Part shown: piece after piece, positions 5,472 to 5,613 of the stretch | Layout of the letters: every line of letters starts with the position of its first letter | Numbering within the stretch: the first letter of the stretch is position 1 | From: Candidatus Poseidoniaceae archaeon | GTDB lineage: Archaea; Thermoplasmatota; Poseidoniia; Poseidoniales; Poseidoniaceae | Direction of reading: 5' to 3' | Assembly (NCBI GenBank): GCA_013329925.1 | Contig: DUJK01000077.1 | Location: 1 to 5,613, forward strand | DNA: 5,613 nucleotides | Made by a program: the position numbers and the translations under genes | Notes under the pieces: model-generated | What the model saw: only the letters and a program-made list of their open reading frames with translations | What the model was told of the DNA's origin: nothing | Database searches by the model: none

Positions 5472-5502
5472 TGATTTTATACCCAATATTGTGATTTATA
5501 CC
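5472..5502 (+). promoter_or_regulatory. Duplicated TATA-like element, TGATTT(T)ATACC twice
   Basis: TGATTTTATACC (5472-5483) and TGATTTATACC (5492-5502) form an imperfect direct repeat with about 20 bp from one copy to the next. Each contains the octamer TTTATACC also present at 2512-2519. They lie 58-89 nt before the ATG at 5561, so initiation about 25 nt downstream of them would leave leaders of roughly 35-55 nt. They could be tandem TATA boxes or two binding sites for one regulator. Confidence 0.4.
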
Positions 5503-5560
5503 ATCAATTTAGTAGATTGTCGGCATAAATCAAAATAACCACGAAGAGAAGCCTAAGACC

Positions 5561-5613
5561 ATGTCGACTAATTTTTGGGATGTTAAGATTCCTGACGACG
5601 AGGAAAAACCGGT
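5561..5613 (+). CDS. N-terminus of a probable tandem paralogue of the DUF3592-type gene (3' end outside window)
   Basis: An ATG at 5561 opens a frame that stays open to the right edge, giving 17 full codons: MSTNFWDVK then IPDDEEKP. This closely matches the start of the preceding gene (MSDNFWDTKLSEAEP), with six of the first nine residues identical plus an acidic stretch after them. Two of the matching codons (F and D) differ synonymously, so the pair is not a very recent copy and the resemblance is held at the protein level. By analogy the protein would be a DUF3592 membrane protein, but that domain lies outside the window. The evidence is short, and the start is supported only by the paralogue match. 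Confidence 0.65.
   Translation, partial: MSTNFWDVKIPDDEEKP

Noticed and set aside
5461..5490. Possible terminator after the DUF3592 gene
   Set aside because: There is an A-run just after the stop but no long T-run and no stable hairpin on the coding strand.
1..5613. CRISPR array, transposon ends, integrase, toxin-antitoxin pair or tRNA/rRNA gene
   Set aside because: No regularly spaced repeats, transposase or recombinase motifs, paired toxin-antitoxin genes or tRNA-like arms were found on either strand by eye.

Overview
The window most resembles a fragment of a marine planktonic archaeal genome, probably Marine Group II Euryarchaeota (Poseidoniales). This is an inference from protein style: a secreted thrombospondin-type-3 (TSP3) protein rich in DxDxDG motifs with a membrane anchor and helical tail, an archaeal-type thioredoxin-fold lipoprotein, small zinc-ribbon proteins, DUF3592 membrane proteins, TATA-like boxes and almost no Shine-Dalgarno sequences before the starts. 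No rRNA, tRNA or single-copy marker is present to confirm it.

Layout, left to right. (1) The C-terminal 162 residues of a beta-propeller-like (LVIVD-type) protein on +, entering from the left edge. (2) A 357-residue TSP3-repeat membrane-anchored protein on -, convergent with the first gene and only 4 bp from it. (3) An 85-bp divergent intergenic region. (4) A 174-residue thioredoxin-fold lipoprotein on + with an unusual CX3C motif. (5) A 93-residue twin zinc-ribbon protein on -, 5 bp from the lipoprotein's end. (6) An 88-bp divergent AT-rich promoter region. (7) Two small membrane proteins on + (a DUF4149/TMEM205-like protein and an 82-residue protein), probably one transcript. (8) A secreted-domain/TM/C2H2 zinc-finger protein on + with its own promoter. 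(9) An aldo/keto reductase on +. (10) A DUF3592 membrane protein on +. (11) The first 17 codons of what looks like its tandem paralogue, running off the right edge.

Most products are exported or membrane-bound (seven of the eight complete genes other than the reductase and the zinc-ribbon protein fall in this class or have a predicted signal or TM segment: TSP3 protein, lipoprotein, DUF4149-like, 82-residue protein, zinc-finger protein, DUF3592; that is six, plus the partial propeller, which is probably secreted). The only clear metabolic enzyme is the reductase. I see no single pathway, and no defence system, CRISPR array, transposon, integrase or RNA gene. The observations most worth following are a shared ACCWAAATTTGG element lying at exactly the same distance before two start codons, the CX3C thioredoxin-fold lipoprotein whose cis-Pro loop is also shifted, the membrane protein carrying a cytoplasmic C2H2-like finger, and the tandem DUF3592-type pair with a duplicated TATA-like element between them.
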